Shown: positions 12,201 to 20,943, counted from the stretch's first letter. The stretch is DNA of 30,389 bases from Bolinopsis microptera (GCF_026151205.1 NW_026971845.1:1-30389), one strand, 5' to 3'. Numbers and translations: made by a program. The notes: a model not told the origin generated them from the letters alone.

Positions 12201-12205
12201 TACAT
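531..12205 (-). CDS. OGDH: 2-oxoglutarate dehydrogenase E1, mitochondrial (5' two-thirds, 14 exons, 3' end outside window)
   Basis: E1 of the 2-oxoglutarate dehydrogenase complex is the thiamine-diphosphate enzyme that decarboxylates 2-oxoglutarate and succinylates the E2 lipoyl arm in the mitochondrial matrix (TCA cycle). The spliced product collinearly matches animal OGDH as I know it. Residues 1-28 ([11 protein letters not shown]...) are basic, lack acidic residues and look like a mitochondrial presequence. [18 protein letters not shown] opens the conserved N-terminal domain. [10 protein letters not shown] (about 293-302) and [10 protein letters not shown] (His about 361) carry expected active-site histidines. 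[10 protein letters not shown] to VVNNQ (about 394-430) is the thiamine-diphosphate/Mg motif, and [12 protein letters not shown] follows. The last visible exon encodes [14 protein letters not shown], about residue 665 of roughly 1000, so the C-terminal third is outside. The start is the Met before the presequence; a tag acceptor just upstream (near 12219) suggests a 5'-UTR intron. No stop or frameshift was found in the exons. Confidence 0.95.
1484..1530. repeat. Perfect 22-bp palindrome formed by two head-to-head transposon ends
   Basis: Left arm 1484-1505 and right arm 1509-1530 are perfect reverse complements separated by GGG. The right arm is the terminus of the 1504-2260 element. The left arm is the same terminus in opposite orientation, probably the relic of a second copy. 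A GTTAAC-based imperfect hairpin (about 1448-1483) lies immediately to its left. Confidence 0.8.
1504..2260. mobile_element. Tc1/mariner-like non-autonomous element in OGDH intron 11
   Basis: The ends are identical 34-bp inverted repeats: 1504-1537 begins CAGGGTGGGCCAAAAG and 2227-2260 ends CTTTTGGCCCACCCTG. The right end is followed by TA, as expected for Tc1/mariner insertion; the left end is not preceded by TA because it abuts another copy of the same terminus (1484-1505). The interior is AT-rich and has no transposase reading frame, so the element is non-autonomous. The CAGGGTG(G)GCCAAAAG terminus is typical of Tc1/mariner-type MITEs as I know them; the superfamily assignment is inference. 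Confidence 0.75.
2575..4041 (+). repeat. Forward-oriented half of the GTAAA-N-TT-N-GTCACA motif array
   Basis: Copies (some diverged) start at about 2575, 2611, 2679, 2749, 2903, 3065, 3267, 3405, 3557, 3709, 3870 and 4027. From 3405 onward they are spaced 152-161 bp. Between them lie longer diverged direct repeats sharing segments such as GAAACCCATGCCCAT and CCTGGAAGAATATTGAATTC. Confidence 0.8.
4099..5209 (-). repeat. Reverse-oriented half of the motif array
   Basis: The same 15-bp motif occurs as its reverse complement (TGTGAC...TTTAC) at about 4099, 4242, 4400, 4551, 4730, 4873, 5044 and 5195. The polarity switches near 4045-4098, so copies in both halves point inward. Two copies (near 4551 and 5195) have an adjacent forward-like copy, making a local palindrome. 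Confidence 0.8.
6268..6297. repeat. Homopolymer run of 30 G (C30 on the transcribed strand) in OGDH intron 8
   Basis: Thirty consecutive G on the plus strand lie 18 bases downstream (in the transcript) of the exon 8 donor at 6314. The true length is uncertain because such runs are sequencing-error prone. Confidence 0.9.
7388..7460. repeat. 73-bp foldback repeat in OGDH intron 5
   Basis: The ends are TACTGTAAAACA and its reverse complement, with partial complementarity continuing inward (CAAAT). TA at both ends fits a tiny Tc1/mariner-type MITE or its remnant. Confidence 0.55.
7534..8051. mobile_element. TA-flanked inverted-repeat element (MITE) in OGDH intron 5
   Basis: Perfect 21-bp terminal inverted repeats, TA included: the left end reads TACCTTACAAGACATATT.. 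from 7534 and the right end finishes with the reverse complement at 8051. Inside, a 40-bp direct repeat containing GACCGAAATTTTGGCGGTCC occurs near each end (7568-7609 and 7959-8000), and a partial inverse (CAAATTTCGGACGACA) follows the first copy. No transposase ORF is present. The TA target suggests a Tc1/mariner-type non-autonomous element, by inference. Confidence 0.7.
8059..8362. mobile_element. Possible hAT-like relic in OGDH intron 5
   Basis: The left boundary CAGTGGCGTAACG (8059) resembles common hAT-type termini, and the segment has the GGCGCCCCC-rich composition and A18 run (8115-8132) often seen in such relics. A strong hairpin (CCCCCCGGC / GCCGGGGGG, about 8338-8358) lies at the right. 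A clean matching right terminus and target duplication were not found, so the call is weak. Confidence 0.3.
10264..10493. repeat. Minisatellite, about 7 copies of a 30- or 39-bp unit, in OGDH intron 3
   Basis: Tandem units contain TTGGTAAGGGTGAGT followed by (C/G)TTTGGGCTAGGGTA. Units 3-5 carry an extra 9 bp (TTGGACATT), giving 39 bp instead of 30. Copies differ at a single C/G position. The last copy degrades into CTAAGTTAAGG. Confidence 0.85.
11241..11326. repeat. AT-rich low-complexity repeat in OGDH intron 2
   Basis: Interrupted (AATTAT)n and (TTCTTA)n tracts form a simple-sequence block between exons 2 and 3. Confidence 0.7.
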
Positions 12206-13260
12206 TGTTATCCAAGCATCTACAACAACTAAGTGGGGGAAAACAGTGAGTTAAATAAATGGAAATGTTACAGAACATTACCAGAGCTATCAGGTTAATA
12301 TCATAGGAACAAGATGATTTTGTGTTTCATAACATTTTTTAATATTTATAACTTCCAGTTGAGAAATTTAAATGTATTTGCATTGTAATCATAAATATTT
12401 CACTCGAATTGGCTGATGTAAGATGGTAAATGGAGGGTAATCTTGGGATATTTGATTGTGAAGTTAGAATTTTGATTTAGATAAATTTTGGTGAAATCAA
12501 ACTCAATTAGTAACATTATCAGTAGTTTTGAACTCCAGGCAGTAGTATAACATACACTGCATAAGTGCCACCCTTACGCTCCAAGATGCCACCCCTGAAT
12601 TGAAGTTGTTTTCAGAATGTTCTATCATTGGACCCAATCAGTTACCAGTGAAAAGTGTCACGATACCCTCCATTTTTGAAGCAGAAGCTCCAATATATAT
12701 GATATTTATAAAACATATAATCTTTAACATAAAATTGGGGGTTTTTACCGACTCCTGCATAGGTACGGTACATGCCAATTTGTCTGGAATCATAAGCTAC
12801 AACACACTAGTTTTCAATGAATATCAGGATCTTTAAAAACTACATGTACAGTCTCTAACTTTTTTAAAAATAATTTTTTAAAGAGAGGCTGGGCCTGCTT
12901 GGCCCACGAGAGGATAGCATATGAATGCTTTGCCTACCTCTGGGGTATGGCAGTCCTGTGGGAGGATGCCGGTGGAATCAAGATGTGTAATCAAGGATGA
13001 TGGTAAGTGTTGTGGGGTGTGTCATAGATGAACGCTTAAGTGGTGGTTGAGTGTGGAAGAGAGAGGCGAAATAAGACGGCGTTAAAGTAGTCGCTATGTT
13101 ACACCTGTCTGGTCCAACTCCTCTTGCACCATTAAGCGTTTAGTGTGGTTTGCAAAGTTGACAATAGTGGAGATGTGTCTCTAACCTTACATTCTTGGGA
13201 AAACTAATTGAAACTAAAAAGCATCTAAGTCGGAATAACCTCAATTGACCTGAACAATTT
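12206..13260. other. Region upstream of OGDH, no gene recognised
   Basis: This should contain the OGDH 5' UTR and promoter. A pyrimidine tract plus TAG acceptor on the minus strand near 12219 could end a 5'-UTR intron. No confident core promoter was identified. Positions 12885-13200 are less AT-rich and look like a retroelement 3' region or other dispersed repeat, but I could not identify them. Confidence 0.4.
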
Positions 13261-13577
13261 GTTAATTACTACACTTTTGCCTTTTTTTGTGTACGGTGTA
13301 GTAAAAAGGGTAGTAAAAAAGATACACTAAATTACACTTTTTTACAACTAAAATTACACTAAACCAATTCATCTTCTCAAAATCTTCTTTTTTACTATTA
13401 TTTACGGTTATTTTCCCATCAGTCTTCACATAGTACATTTCCAAAGGCAAAACAGTGGTAAAACATACCTTTGGTGAGAAAAAAGTCACTTTTTGAGACT
13501 TTTTAGGCTATTTTACACTACACTTTTTTATACTACGCTTTTGCCTGTGTAGAAAGTGTAGAGAACCCCCCCCCCCC
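13261..13577. repeat. T/A-rich repeat block ending in C12
   Basis: Diverged copies of CTACACTTTTGCCT and TACACT(A/T) elements occur near 13269 and 13535, interspersed with poly-T and poly-A tracts. A run of 12 C follows at 13566-13577. A short minus-strand ORF across it has low-complexity composition and no recognised similarity, so it is not called as a gene. Confidence 0.4.
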
Positions 13578-13746
13578 TTCTATTTGTGGCATGTCTGGAT
13601 AACTGTAATTGCTCAATAAATTCTTTGACAAACAGGACAGCAAGATACTTCGTCATCATAGTTGTTGAGTGCTCATGGATCTACCAAAAGGTTTCTCAGT
13701 AGACCAAACAGATAGTTGTTACTGTAGATAGGTTCCGACAACTAGA

Positions 13747-14046
13747 GTGCTGCAGCCCGCCCACTCACATAGTCACTTGTTAGACTCTGAGAAATATAAA
13801 AACAACCATGTTGAGGATGACCTGATCAATCTTTACTGGTTGGATATAAAGAAAAGGATTGTATTCAAAATCTTACTACTTTTTCACAAGTCCTTGCTAG
13901 GATTGGCTCCAACCTGTCTGCAAGAAATGTTCAGATATTTTAATTCTAAATTTGGTGAGCATAGTTAGAGCTTCTCTGTAGTGTATTCGGTTTAACTCTC
14001 TGCATAGTATTACCGATATCTTTTCAAGCACAAGGTACATTTCTGG
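13747..14046 (+). pseudogene. LINE (CR1/Jockey-like) reverse-transcriptase ORF, 3' fragment
   Basis: The translation contains INLYWLDIKKRIVFKILLLF and HKSLLGLAPTCLQEMF, matching the stretch near the end of metazoan non-LTR ORF2 proteins (LHWLPIKYRIxFKILLL...GLAPxYL). After a frameshift, FNSLHSITDIFS resembles the terminal LWNSLPLxLRxxxSxxxFK motif. Just upstream, SAAAR in another frame fits the usual LQxAAARL segment. The stops and frame changes show a dead, 5'-truncated copy. The family (CR1, Jockey or related) cannot be fixed from this fragment. Confidence 0.7.
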
Positions 14047-15160
14047 GATGTTGAGATTAAATGCTGTCATGCTGGGTATACGTTTTATCTTAAAAGTAGT
14101 GTTATTAAACTTAAAATCATTATCAATATCTTCAAATTTTGCTAGAAACTACTATTACAGTATTACATCACCATACTGCAACTGTAACTTCTATTGAGGC
14201 TTCTTGACTGCAGGCTTCAGTCAAGGATCTCAATTTGCCTAGATATTGATTGATTGAAATAAATTGTCGTGCACATACAGAATGAATGGTTAATAATTTA
14301 ATATATATGTAGACCAAGCTCTGTGCACGGGATGCTTCCTGGAAGAATCCAGTTCTTTTAGCGGGGCACCCTACCTAAAGCCAAATTGAGATATAATAAT
14401 CATATTCCTAGGGAAATAATTAGAAATCGAATACCAATCAAATAATATGATATATAGGAGTAGTAACCATATTTACTATGCAAAATGCCCCAACCATATA
14501 GTGTAAATTTATATAAAATTCAAATTCCATATCATCATTAAACCTCAATAGTCAATATAATAGCCCAAGCAAAATTAAATAACTTCTTATATACCTTACT
14601 GTCATACTACAAATTAATTAAACATTTGAAATCTGTTAACCAGAGAATAAATTTCTAGACCTAATGCAAGTGAAATAATTTAGATGCAATAATGAATGCC
14701 TAATGTGAGTATCATCTGTCAATGTCCTTGTAAAACAGTCTGTACAAGAGATATGAGTAACTAATACAGAAGAAAAAAACAGGAAGTTGTCGTCTGTTGA
14801 AAAATAAATAAAATATCTAGAATATAAATTAGAATATAAAATAACATTCAGTAATCAGTCAATGTGTCGTCAATAAACTGTACAATTATCAAATGTTAAA
14901 ACTGGGTGATACAGTCACCAAAAATAAATACTAAGTATAATAAGTTAATAAATTAAATGTGGTCTATAAAACTACCACTAGGTATAATAGGACAATAAAT
15001 TAAAAGTGGTTTATAAAACTACCACTGTGGGAACCCCTTCTCTAGTTCAAACATGCCAGTCATGTGCAAAATCAATCAGAATGGTAAGGTGGTAAAAAAG
15101 GGAATATCCTTTCGATACATCAATTACATATGACTCAGATTTAAAAGAATTAGAAGATAC
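14047..15160. other. AT-rich interval with a 2-copy tandem repeat
   Basis: No gene is recognised. Positions 14934-15028 hold two tandem diverged copies of a roughly 48-bp unit containing AATAAATTAAA and TATAAAACTACCACT. The rest is AT-rich and featureless to my reading. Confidence 0.6.
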
Positions 15161-15164
15161 TTAG

Positions 15165-15350
15165 TTATCGTCGACTATTATTACTAGATTTGTAGGTTTA
15201 TAACCTACCAGGACGCGCGCCGAGTTGGACTCGTCGACGGTCCTGATGTATGGAACAAATATTTTACGAGTATCACCCGTTAATACTAGATGTATGTAAG
15301 AATTTGCAAATAATAATAATAACTTTAACTTTATCCCGTCACCCATGGAC
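15165..15350 (-). repeat. Diverged copy of a segment present in the arms of the 16598-18711 foldback
   Basis: On the minus strand this reads ACGGGTGATACTCGTAAAAT, AACTCGGCG and GTAGGTTATAAACCTAC, the same blocks found at about 17245-17330 and 17977-18066. The second and third blocks form short palindromes. In one frame both copies can be translated with shared LTGDTRKIFVP and VLVGYKPT, but the differences between the readable codons are nonsynonymous, so coding constraint is not supported. It probably marks another, partly decayed member of the same repeat family. Confidence 0.6.
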
Positions 15351-16588
15351 TTATTAATTAACGGCTGGTGGTGGTGTCATCGTTCGTCGTACTCAAAACG
15401 TTTCGCGGTTGCGAATGCCGGCCCATCGATGAAAATCTTTTTACTTTGTATTTTAACCATTATAAAGTATGATTAGTCGGATATAGTACTGAGTTCAAAC
15501 AGTCCCCGAAACGAAAAAGCAAACATTTGATTTTTGTTTCGGCGACTGAATCGTTGATGGGCCGGCAAATATTTGTTGTCGAGTAGTGTTGAATACTCAT
15601 ATTAACTTGTAGCGCGATGCGTTACTGTGCCGCGCCGCGCACTCAATAAGGCTTCTCACAGCGACAGTAACGTGAATTCCAGGTTTCCAACTCCCAGCTG
15701 CTGGGAGTTGAAACTACCGGAGCGCATTTTTATTTGAATTCTATTTGGAGTCGAGCGCTACGTTATACTCTTACATATAGCTCGTTTCAAGACGTGATCC
15801 TCATTTGTTCAGTTTGTCTTTCGATTACGTTTCGACTTTTACTTTAAATCGTGTATGCGAATCTTCTTCATGAATCTTATGAACCAGCTGATTTTCGTAA
15901 CGGAAGAGATATCAAGAATCTTTCTTTTGAGCTTTAGTTACGTTTCTTCTCAATTTTGATAGAACATGGAACAGTTGTCGTTTTAGAACTAAGAACCTGT
16001 TGTGTTTTGTAGTAATTAAGCAATCTTGGGCTGAAACCATTTAATTCATTAATTCCGTATGATCTATTACTCAGCAAATTGAAGGTCAGGAATCTTTTCA
16101 TTTACATTGGGAACGGTACGATTACCAGCTTAATAAGCAAATACAGAAACTCGACTGACTTGTTTGAGTTTGTGTAATAGTCAGTTCAGTTACTAGAAAC
16201 TAATGTCCTCTTTTACAGTAACTTCAAAACTGTCAACGCCGGTTTAAATGCTTTTATACAGAAACTGATTTAACATATGTACATATATATATATATTGTA
16301 TAAGGCCCTTATAATAAGGGTAAGTCAAGATCACTGTCCAATTTTGATATTTCATTTTTCAATCATTGATTTATGAAGTAGCATGGTTGTTGAATGTTGA
16401 CATTGGTTTAATAGGCTTGTTCGACTATTTAGGTTCTACTTCTGAGCAGCATAGGCCGATCATAACATATTTCCCCAAAATATCGTATTTCAATATCATT
16501 AATATATGTCAAGAGATACATTACTATGTTACCAGGCCGGCTGTTCGGATTAGTATCCATTATTGCTGAGATTAATTATACATGGTGA
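15351..16588. other. Interval without a recognised gene, with GC-rich hairpin repeat and short inverted repeats
   Basis: An imperfect inverted repeat (GCCGGCCCATCGATG near 15418 and GTTGATGGGCCGGC near 15553) encloses about 120 bp. A GC-rich hairpin repeat lies at 15606-15662 (annotated separately). The remainder is AT-rich with short TA tracts near 16262-16300. No ORF of recognisable family is seen. Confidence 0.5.
15606..15662 (+). repeat. GC-rich hairpin repeat, copy 1
   Basis: It contains GATGCGTTACTGTGCCGCGC, shared almost base for base with 28281-28337, including the flanks CTTGTAGCG and CACTCAAT(A/G)AGGCTTC. The GCGCG and CGCGC ends can pair. Confidence 0.7.
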
Positions 16589-16597
16589 GTATATTGA

Positions 16598-18711
16598 TAG
16601 GGCCTGTCGTGATATCATGGATCGCTTAGGTTCCACCAGGATCTGGTAGTCCTCATAATTCTGCGGCCTCTATGTTTCGTCATCTCGCACAACTCTTTAA
16701 GAATCTTGTGGATTTGGCATGTGAAAATTTGCAGCCTTCCAGACATTGATTGGGTTAACGAGGTGTCGTACGTCACCTCAAGATCGGGTGACAGGGGGCT
16801 GACCAGGCCAGAACCCAATTGATTGGGTCTTAGGTCACGTGATTATGAGCCTGAGGTCACGTGACTATGACGTCACCAGACCTTCCTCTCCGTTTCCCGC
16901 TCATTGGACCAGGTGAGCTTGCATGCATGTGAATGTGGGTGTAAGTATAGCTGTACTGTAGTTTATACCTAATTAAACCCCTATAGAAACCGAAAATTTA
17001 TTTTCTGGCAGAAAGCTAGAAATTTACCAAAATATCGTCATTGTTTTAAATTTATTTTGATGACCATTCCTGACCTAAAATCGCACGAGAAATCGATTAA
17101 ACTTGGTTTCAGAACTCAACAATGCTTCCTTATGTCTTAAAATCCATGTTTTATCAATACAATCAACATCTCGATCATGTAGTTAAACTTATTACTTAAC
17201 GGATTCAAGTATAGTTACGCGGTAGACAAACTAAAACAAAATTGTAGGTTTATAACCTACCAGGACCTGCGCCGAGTTAAACTCGTCGAAGGTAATATTT
17301 GGAACAAATATTTTACGAGTATCACCCGTTAAATAAAACTTATATGTATAAAAACCTTGTGTTATGTGGCAGTTGTATTGCAATTTGTGCAATTTCAGTT
17401 GGGCAGCTTTTTTTAAGTGTATGTTATTTCAATTTTCGTAATTAATCTGGAAGTATTATCGGCATCTTTTCACACATATATGACTACTAGCACATACACA
17501 GTGGCCAATAAGCTGTACACAGCAGGGTTTCAGCGTAATAATCGATCTTTTAGAATGTTCTAGTTTGAGTGTAGAATAGCCATTAGAGCTGAGTGTAAGA
17601 TTAGGTAGGATTAGTGTATAGCTTTTGGATGGTTTTGCGGAGTAAGACACGCGTTAGTAGGGTGCATTAGTTAACAATATGTGGCCAATTGCAACAGCTT
17701 ATTCTACTGATAGAATATATCGACCAATGGCAGCAGTTTTAATCAAGATTACGCTAAAAAAGGCTGCTAAATTACGCAAGAAATGCAAGCATTATTTTAA
17801 TCGTTACATTTTCAATTCGTTACAATTTTCCATTCAAAAATGAAGTTTTCCTCCCTTATTGGAGAGCCACTTGAGTTACCTCAAACGATTCCTTCGAAAA
17901 AGCTGCCCAACTGAAATTGCACAAATTGCAATACAACTGCCACATAACACAAGGTTTTTATACATATAAGTTTTATTTAACGGGTGATACTCGTAAAATA
18001 TTTGTTCCAAATATTACCTTCGACGAGTTTAACTCGGCGCAGGTCCTGGTAGGTTATAAACCTACAATTTTGTTTTAGTTTGTCTACCGCGTAACTATAC
18101 TTGAATCCGTTAAGTAATAAGTTTAACTACATGATCGAGATGTTGATTGTATTGATAAAACATGGATTTTAAGACATAAGGAAGCATTGTTGAGTTCTGA
18201 AACCAAGTTTAATCGATTTCTCGTGCGATTTTAGGTCAGGAATGGTCATCAAAATAAATTTAAAACAATGACGATATTTTGGTAAATTTCTAGCTTTCTG
18301 CCAGAAAATAAATTTTCGGTTTCTATAGGGGTTTAATTAGGTATAAACTACAGTACAGCTATACTTACACCCACATTCACATGCATGCAAGCTCACCTGG
18401 TCCAATGAGCGGGAAACGGAGAGGAAGGTCTGGTGACGTCATAGTCACGTGACCTCAGGCTCATAATCACGTGACCTAAGACCCAATCAATTGGGTTCTG
18501 GCCTGGTCAGCCCCCTGTCACCCGATCTTGAGGTGACGTACGACACCTCGTTAACCCAATCAATGTCTGGAAGGCTGCAAATTTTCACATGCCAAATCCA
18601 CAAGATTCTTAAAGAGTTGTGCGAGATGACGAAACATAGAGGCCGCAGAATTATGAGGACTACCAGATCCTGGTGGAACCTAAGCGATCCATGATATCAC
18701 GACAGGCCCTA
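16598..18711. mobile_element. Large foldback element with 815-bp inverted repeats and 9-bp target duplication (MULE-like)
   Basis: The left arm 16598-17412 and right arm 17897-18711 are reverse complements of equal length (815 bp) and match wherever I compared them. They begin TAGGGCCTGTCGTGATATC and end with the complement. GTATATTGA flanks both sides directly (16589-16597 and 18712-18720), a 9-bp target duplication. Long TIRs plus a 9-bp duplication are characteristic of Mutator-like (MULE) elements. The 484-bp spacer (17413-17896) encodes no transposase, so the copy is non-autonomous. Each arm contains an identical 67-codon ORF of no recognised family (16615-16818 minus, 18491-18694 plus). 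The arms also carry two TCACGTGA sites and a TGACGTCA site (16837-16877). Confidence 0.85.
16837..16877. promoter_or_regulatory. Cluster of CACGTG and TGACGTCA boxes within the foldback arm
   Basis: GGTCACGTGATTATGAG, GGTCACGTGACTATGACG and TGACGTCACC lie within about 40 bp, and the mirror copy lies at about 18435-18472. Known E-box and CRE factors bind such sequences. Function here is inference; they could be a TIR-borne promoter or simply palindromic TIR sequence. Confidence 0.3.
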
Positions 18712-18837
18712 GTATATTGACCAATACCAATCGTTTAATCGGTATTTACCTATTATCGGTGTCGTATTTTCAGCTAAATATTAAACAATCGAAACTTAAA
18801 AGGACCGTGGCCGTAATTTTGTATCCTCCTAGTCTTA

Positions 18838-18880
18838 GGTTATCACACTCCTATTTACCTCTTAATCACAGCCTAAATGT
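18838..18880 (-). repeat. Dispersed repeat related to 20686-20727
   Basis: On the minus strand it reads TTTAGGCTGTGATTAAGAGG followed by TAAATAGGAG, matching 20686-20727 with a few differences. The second copy leads into a GGGAGATAA hairpin; here that part is degenerate. Confidence 0.6.
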
Positions 18881-18904
18881 AGGAGTCATACAATAACATG
18901 ATTA

Positions 18905-19880
18905 TCGCTTGGGCAAGTTACATTGTATTAGCCTCCTCAGGTGAGCAGTCATGTAGATATATATTAGCTGTATTCGATTTAGGTAAGAAGTCACAGAAAC
19001 TTGGAAGCTGATTTATTTGTATCTCTCCTAGTTCTGTGTAGGCTGCATTAAGGTTAGATGCTAGGGATACAAAATACTTATATTGAATTCATTAGCGATA
19101 ACTCTGCGATCAGTTATCTTTTCATTGTCTATGGTAAATATAGGTCTGATATCACGTTTCTGTTTGCCACGAATTTTATTTATCAGTTCCCAGGTTTTCT
19201 TGGAGTTTCCCTGAGTTTCAAGAAACTTGTCAGAATAATATTCAGATACAGCCTTTTTACGAACCTTTTTTAGAGCCTTTCTATATTTCTATATGTAGTC
19301 ATCATAACGGTATCTTTTGTTACAGCAGATAGAACACAGGCATGTGCCCCCTTTTGTGTCAGTTTCGCCTTGTTTACACTTAACTTTCCTGACTTTCGCC
19401 CAGTCATCATACAGTCCATGGTAGTGGTTTACTGAGGCTATAATCCCGCCAGTAATCTAGGGGTTGTTCTGGATAGTGCGCTTAGTGGTTTTGGGTACAG
19501 CTAGTTTGCAGGTTTCGTCAATGCTGTTTTTAAAGATATCATGAAAGTTAGTAAAATCTATAATTGGTTCATTGTCTAGTTTGTATTGCATCACTTGATT
19601 TAATTGAATGAATATATACTGTTTGACACACTTCCTCTTGTCTAGTTTGTTACCCAAGACTTCAGCAAATTTATCAGTGTTTGATTTATAATAGTCATAA
19701 TATTGAGTGTGCTTGTGAATATTTTTGGTCTTGCTAATTTCCCAGTCAAACATTGTAAATATAGGGAGGTGGTGAGATAATATGTGATCAGTTATGACAT
19801 TAGGGCTGAAGTAGATAAGAAGTTGTTTTATCATTTAATAACCTGAATTTGTGTAGTCGATAAGATTTTGTTACCTTTTG
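18905..19880 (-). pseudogene. Decayed LINE ORF2 fragment (end of endonuclease to start of reverse transcriptase)
   Basis: Reading on the minus strand, SPNVITDHILSHHLPIFTMF is the C-terminal motif of an APE-type endonuclease (usually ISDHLPIF). It is followed by the linker KLAVPKTTKRTIQNNP, a stop where Trp is expected (P-W-IT), then ITGGIIASVNHYHGLYDDW, a cysteine cluster CLCSICC, another stop, and KTWELINKIRGKQKRDIRP. After a frameshift near 19080 it resumes with KYFVSLASNLNAAYTELGEI. This order is that of CR1/Jockey-like ORF2 between the endonuclease and RT domains. Two stops and one frameshift in about 1 kb make it dead. RT catalytic motifs are absent; the copy degrades just before the foldback element at 18711. 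Confidence 0.75.
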
Positions 19881-20640
19881 TACTTTCATGCTTATTAACA
19901 CTGCAGCATGAGATTAGTATCCGCTCTGAAACCATAGTGTATAGCGTGTGTATTCTACGATGTTGCCCACATAAAACAAACATACGGGAGCCCTTTCAAA
20001 TCGTAGGTTGTGTTTTAGTACGGCTGAGGCATTGTGAAATGATGATCAACACGACAGAATCAGAGAAATACTCTGAAACAATTTCCTAGGTTGACATGAC
20101 TTTTACGACGGCCCCAACGTTAATGTGGCTCTTGCTATGTGTTGGTTGCTAGTTGGTTCAGCCGAATTAATTATTATATTTAATCAAGTTTATTTTTCTC
20201 GTTAGTTGTCATCCGGCCAAACATTAAGCAACTTATATGGCAGTACCATTTATCATTTAGTATATCAAAATATGTCATTGTAATTTTGCATGGCTGAAAT
20301 GTAACGCTTGATTTATATATATAATGATTAATTGAATTTTCAAATAAAAAATAACTACCAAATTTGCAGGAAGTATGGTTTCTTGTCTCTTGCTGAATTG
20401 GATTTCAATTATGTCTCTCTTCAAATGATGTCGCAATCAGGCTGACTGCAATTGTTATATTAGGTAAGATTTTAAGTGATTTTCAGATTTAATTAATATA
20501 GTTTAGCTTAGTGAAGGTTAAAGGGTAGAAACTCGTAGAGATAACTGTCATTCTCTCATGATCAGTGTGTAACTGTCCATAATGTAAAAGTTGTTATCTC
20601 TCTCTTGTTTACGATAATATAATGCATTAAATAGGGGTGC
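19881..20640. other. Interval without a recognised gene
   Basis: AT-rich sequence. The left end may include further decayed endonuclease sequence from the adjacent LINE. No other feature was recognised up to the hairpin cluster. Confidence 0.4.
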
Positions 20641-20650
20641 AATAACTGGG

Positions 20651-20740
20651 AGGGAGATAACTATGGTTATCTCCCTGGTACTACATTTAGGCTGTGATTA
20701 ACAGGTAAATAGGAGGGAGATAATAAGCAGTTATCTCCCT
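20651..20740. repeat. Two GGGAGATAAC hairpins
   Basis: AGGGAGATAAC (20651-20661) pairs with GTTATCTCCCT (20666-20676) across a 4-nt loop. AGGGAGATAA (20714-20723) pairs with TTATCTCCCT (20731-20740) across a 7-nt loop. The motif resembles the GTTATCTCCC repeats I know as abundant in mollusc genomes; that identification is from memory. Confidence 0.7.
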
Positions 20741-20752
20741 GGTCCATCCTTA

Positions 20753-20943
20753 GTCGCTGAGATGTTGCTAATTATTTTTAAAACAGAAAGTGGCATAACT
20801 TATGTTCTGATAAATATTTTTGCTTCAAAATTTTACAGAATGTCAATAACAAGTAGTCAAACATTTGTGGCAAGTTTTGTGTGAGTGTGAGCTTCACTGA
20901 GCTTATTTGACCAATTTAAAATAATTAGCAACATCTCAGCGAC
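20753..20943. repeat. 191-bp inverted-repeat (foldback) element
   Basis: GTCGCTGAGATGTTGCTAAT (from 20753) and its reverse complement (ending 20943) form 27-bp arms, with one extra T in the left arm, enclosing about 136 bp of AT-rich sequence without an ORF. It lies immediately right of the GGGAGATAAC hairpins, so both may belong to one composite element. Confidence 0.65.

Larger units (their letters stand above)
531..12205 (-). other. OGDH: OGDH exon-intron map
   Basis: Coding exons in transcription order: 12205-12038, 11581-11366, 11032-10930, 9171-9071, 8678-8621, 7197-7037, 6838-6665, 6494-6315, 6092-5964, 5797-5641, 2506-2331, 1350-1237, 1014-877 and 651-531. Every junction uses GT and AG and the phases join without a break: phase 0 except after exons 3, 5, 10 and 14, which are phase 1. 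The donor after exon 7 (gtttgg) is weak; that after exon 3 (gtaagt) is optimal. Exon 3 to 4 joins as [13 protein letters not shown], exon 5 to 6 as DPGA-R-EYIRKW, and exon 10 to 11 as [12 protein letters not shown]. The longest intron is intron 10 (2507-5640), almost wholly a transposon. Positions 1-530 are the next intron, and no further exon was recognised there. Confidence 0.9.

Noticed and set aside
13262-13489. 75-codon minus-strand ORF
   Set aside because: It is low complexity and lies in a T/A-rich repeat block, with no motif I recognise.
15161-15346. 61-codon ORF sharing LTGDTRKIFVP and VLVGYKPT with the foldback arms, as a captured host exon
   Set aside because: Differences between copies are nonsynonymous and upstream nucleotide homology crosses frames, so coding constraint is not supported. 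Kept only as a repeat.
16615-18694. Two identical 67-codon ORFs as duplicated genes
   Set aside because: They are the same sequence read in the two arms of one inverted repeat, so identity is explained by the foldback structure. No protein family was recognised.
19058-19273. 71-codon plus-strand ORF
   Set aside because: It is antisense to the decayed LINE ORF2, where the minus-strand translation gives family-specific motifs.
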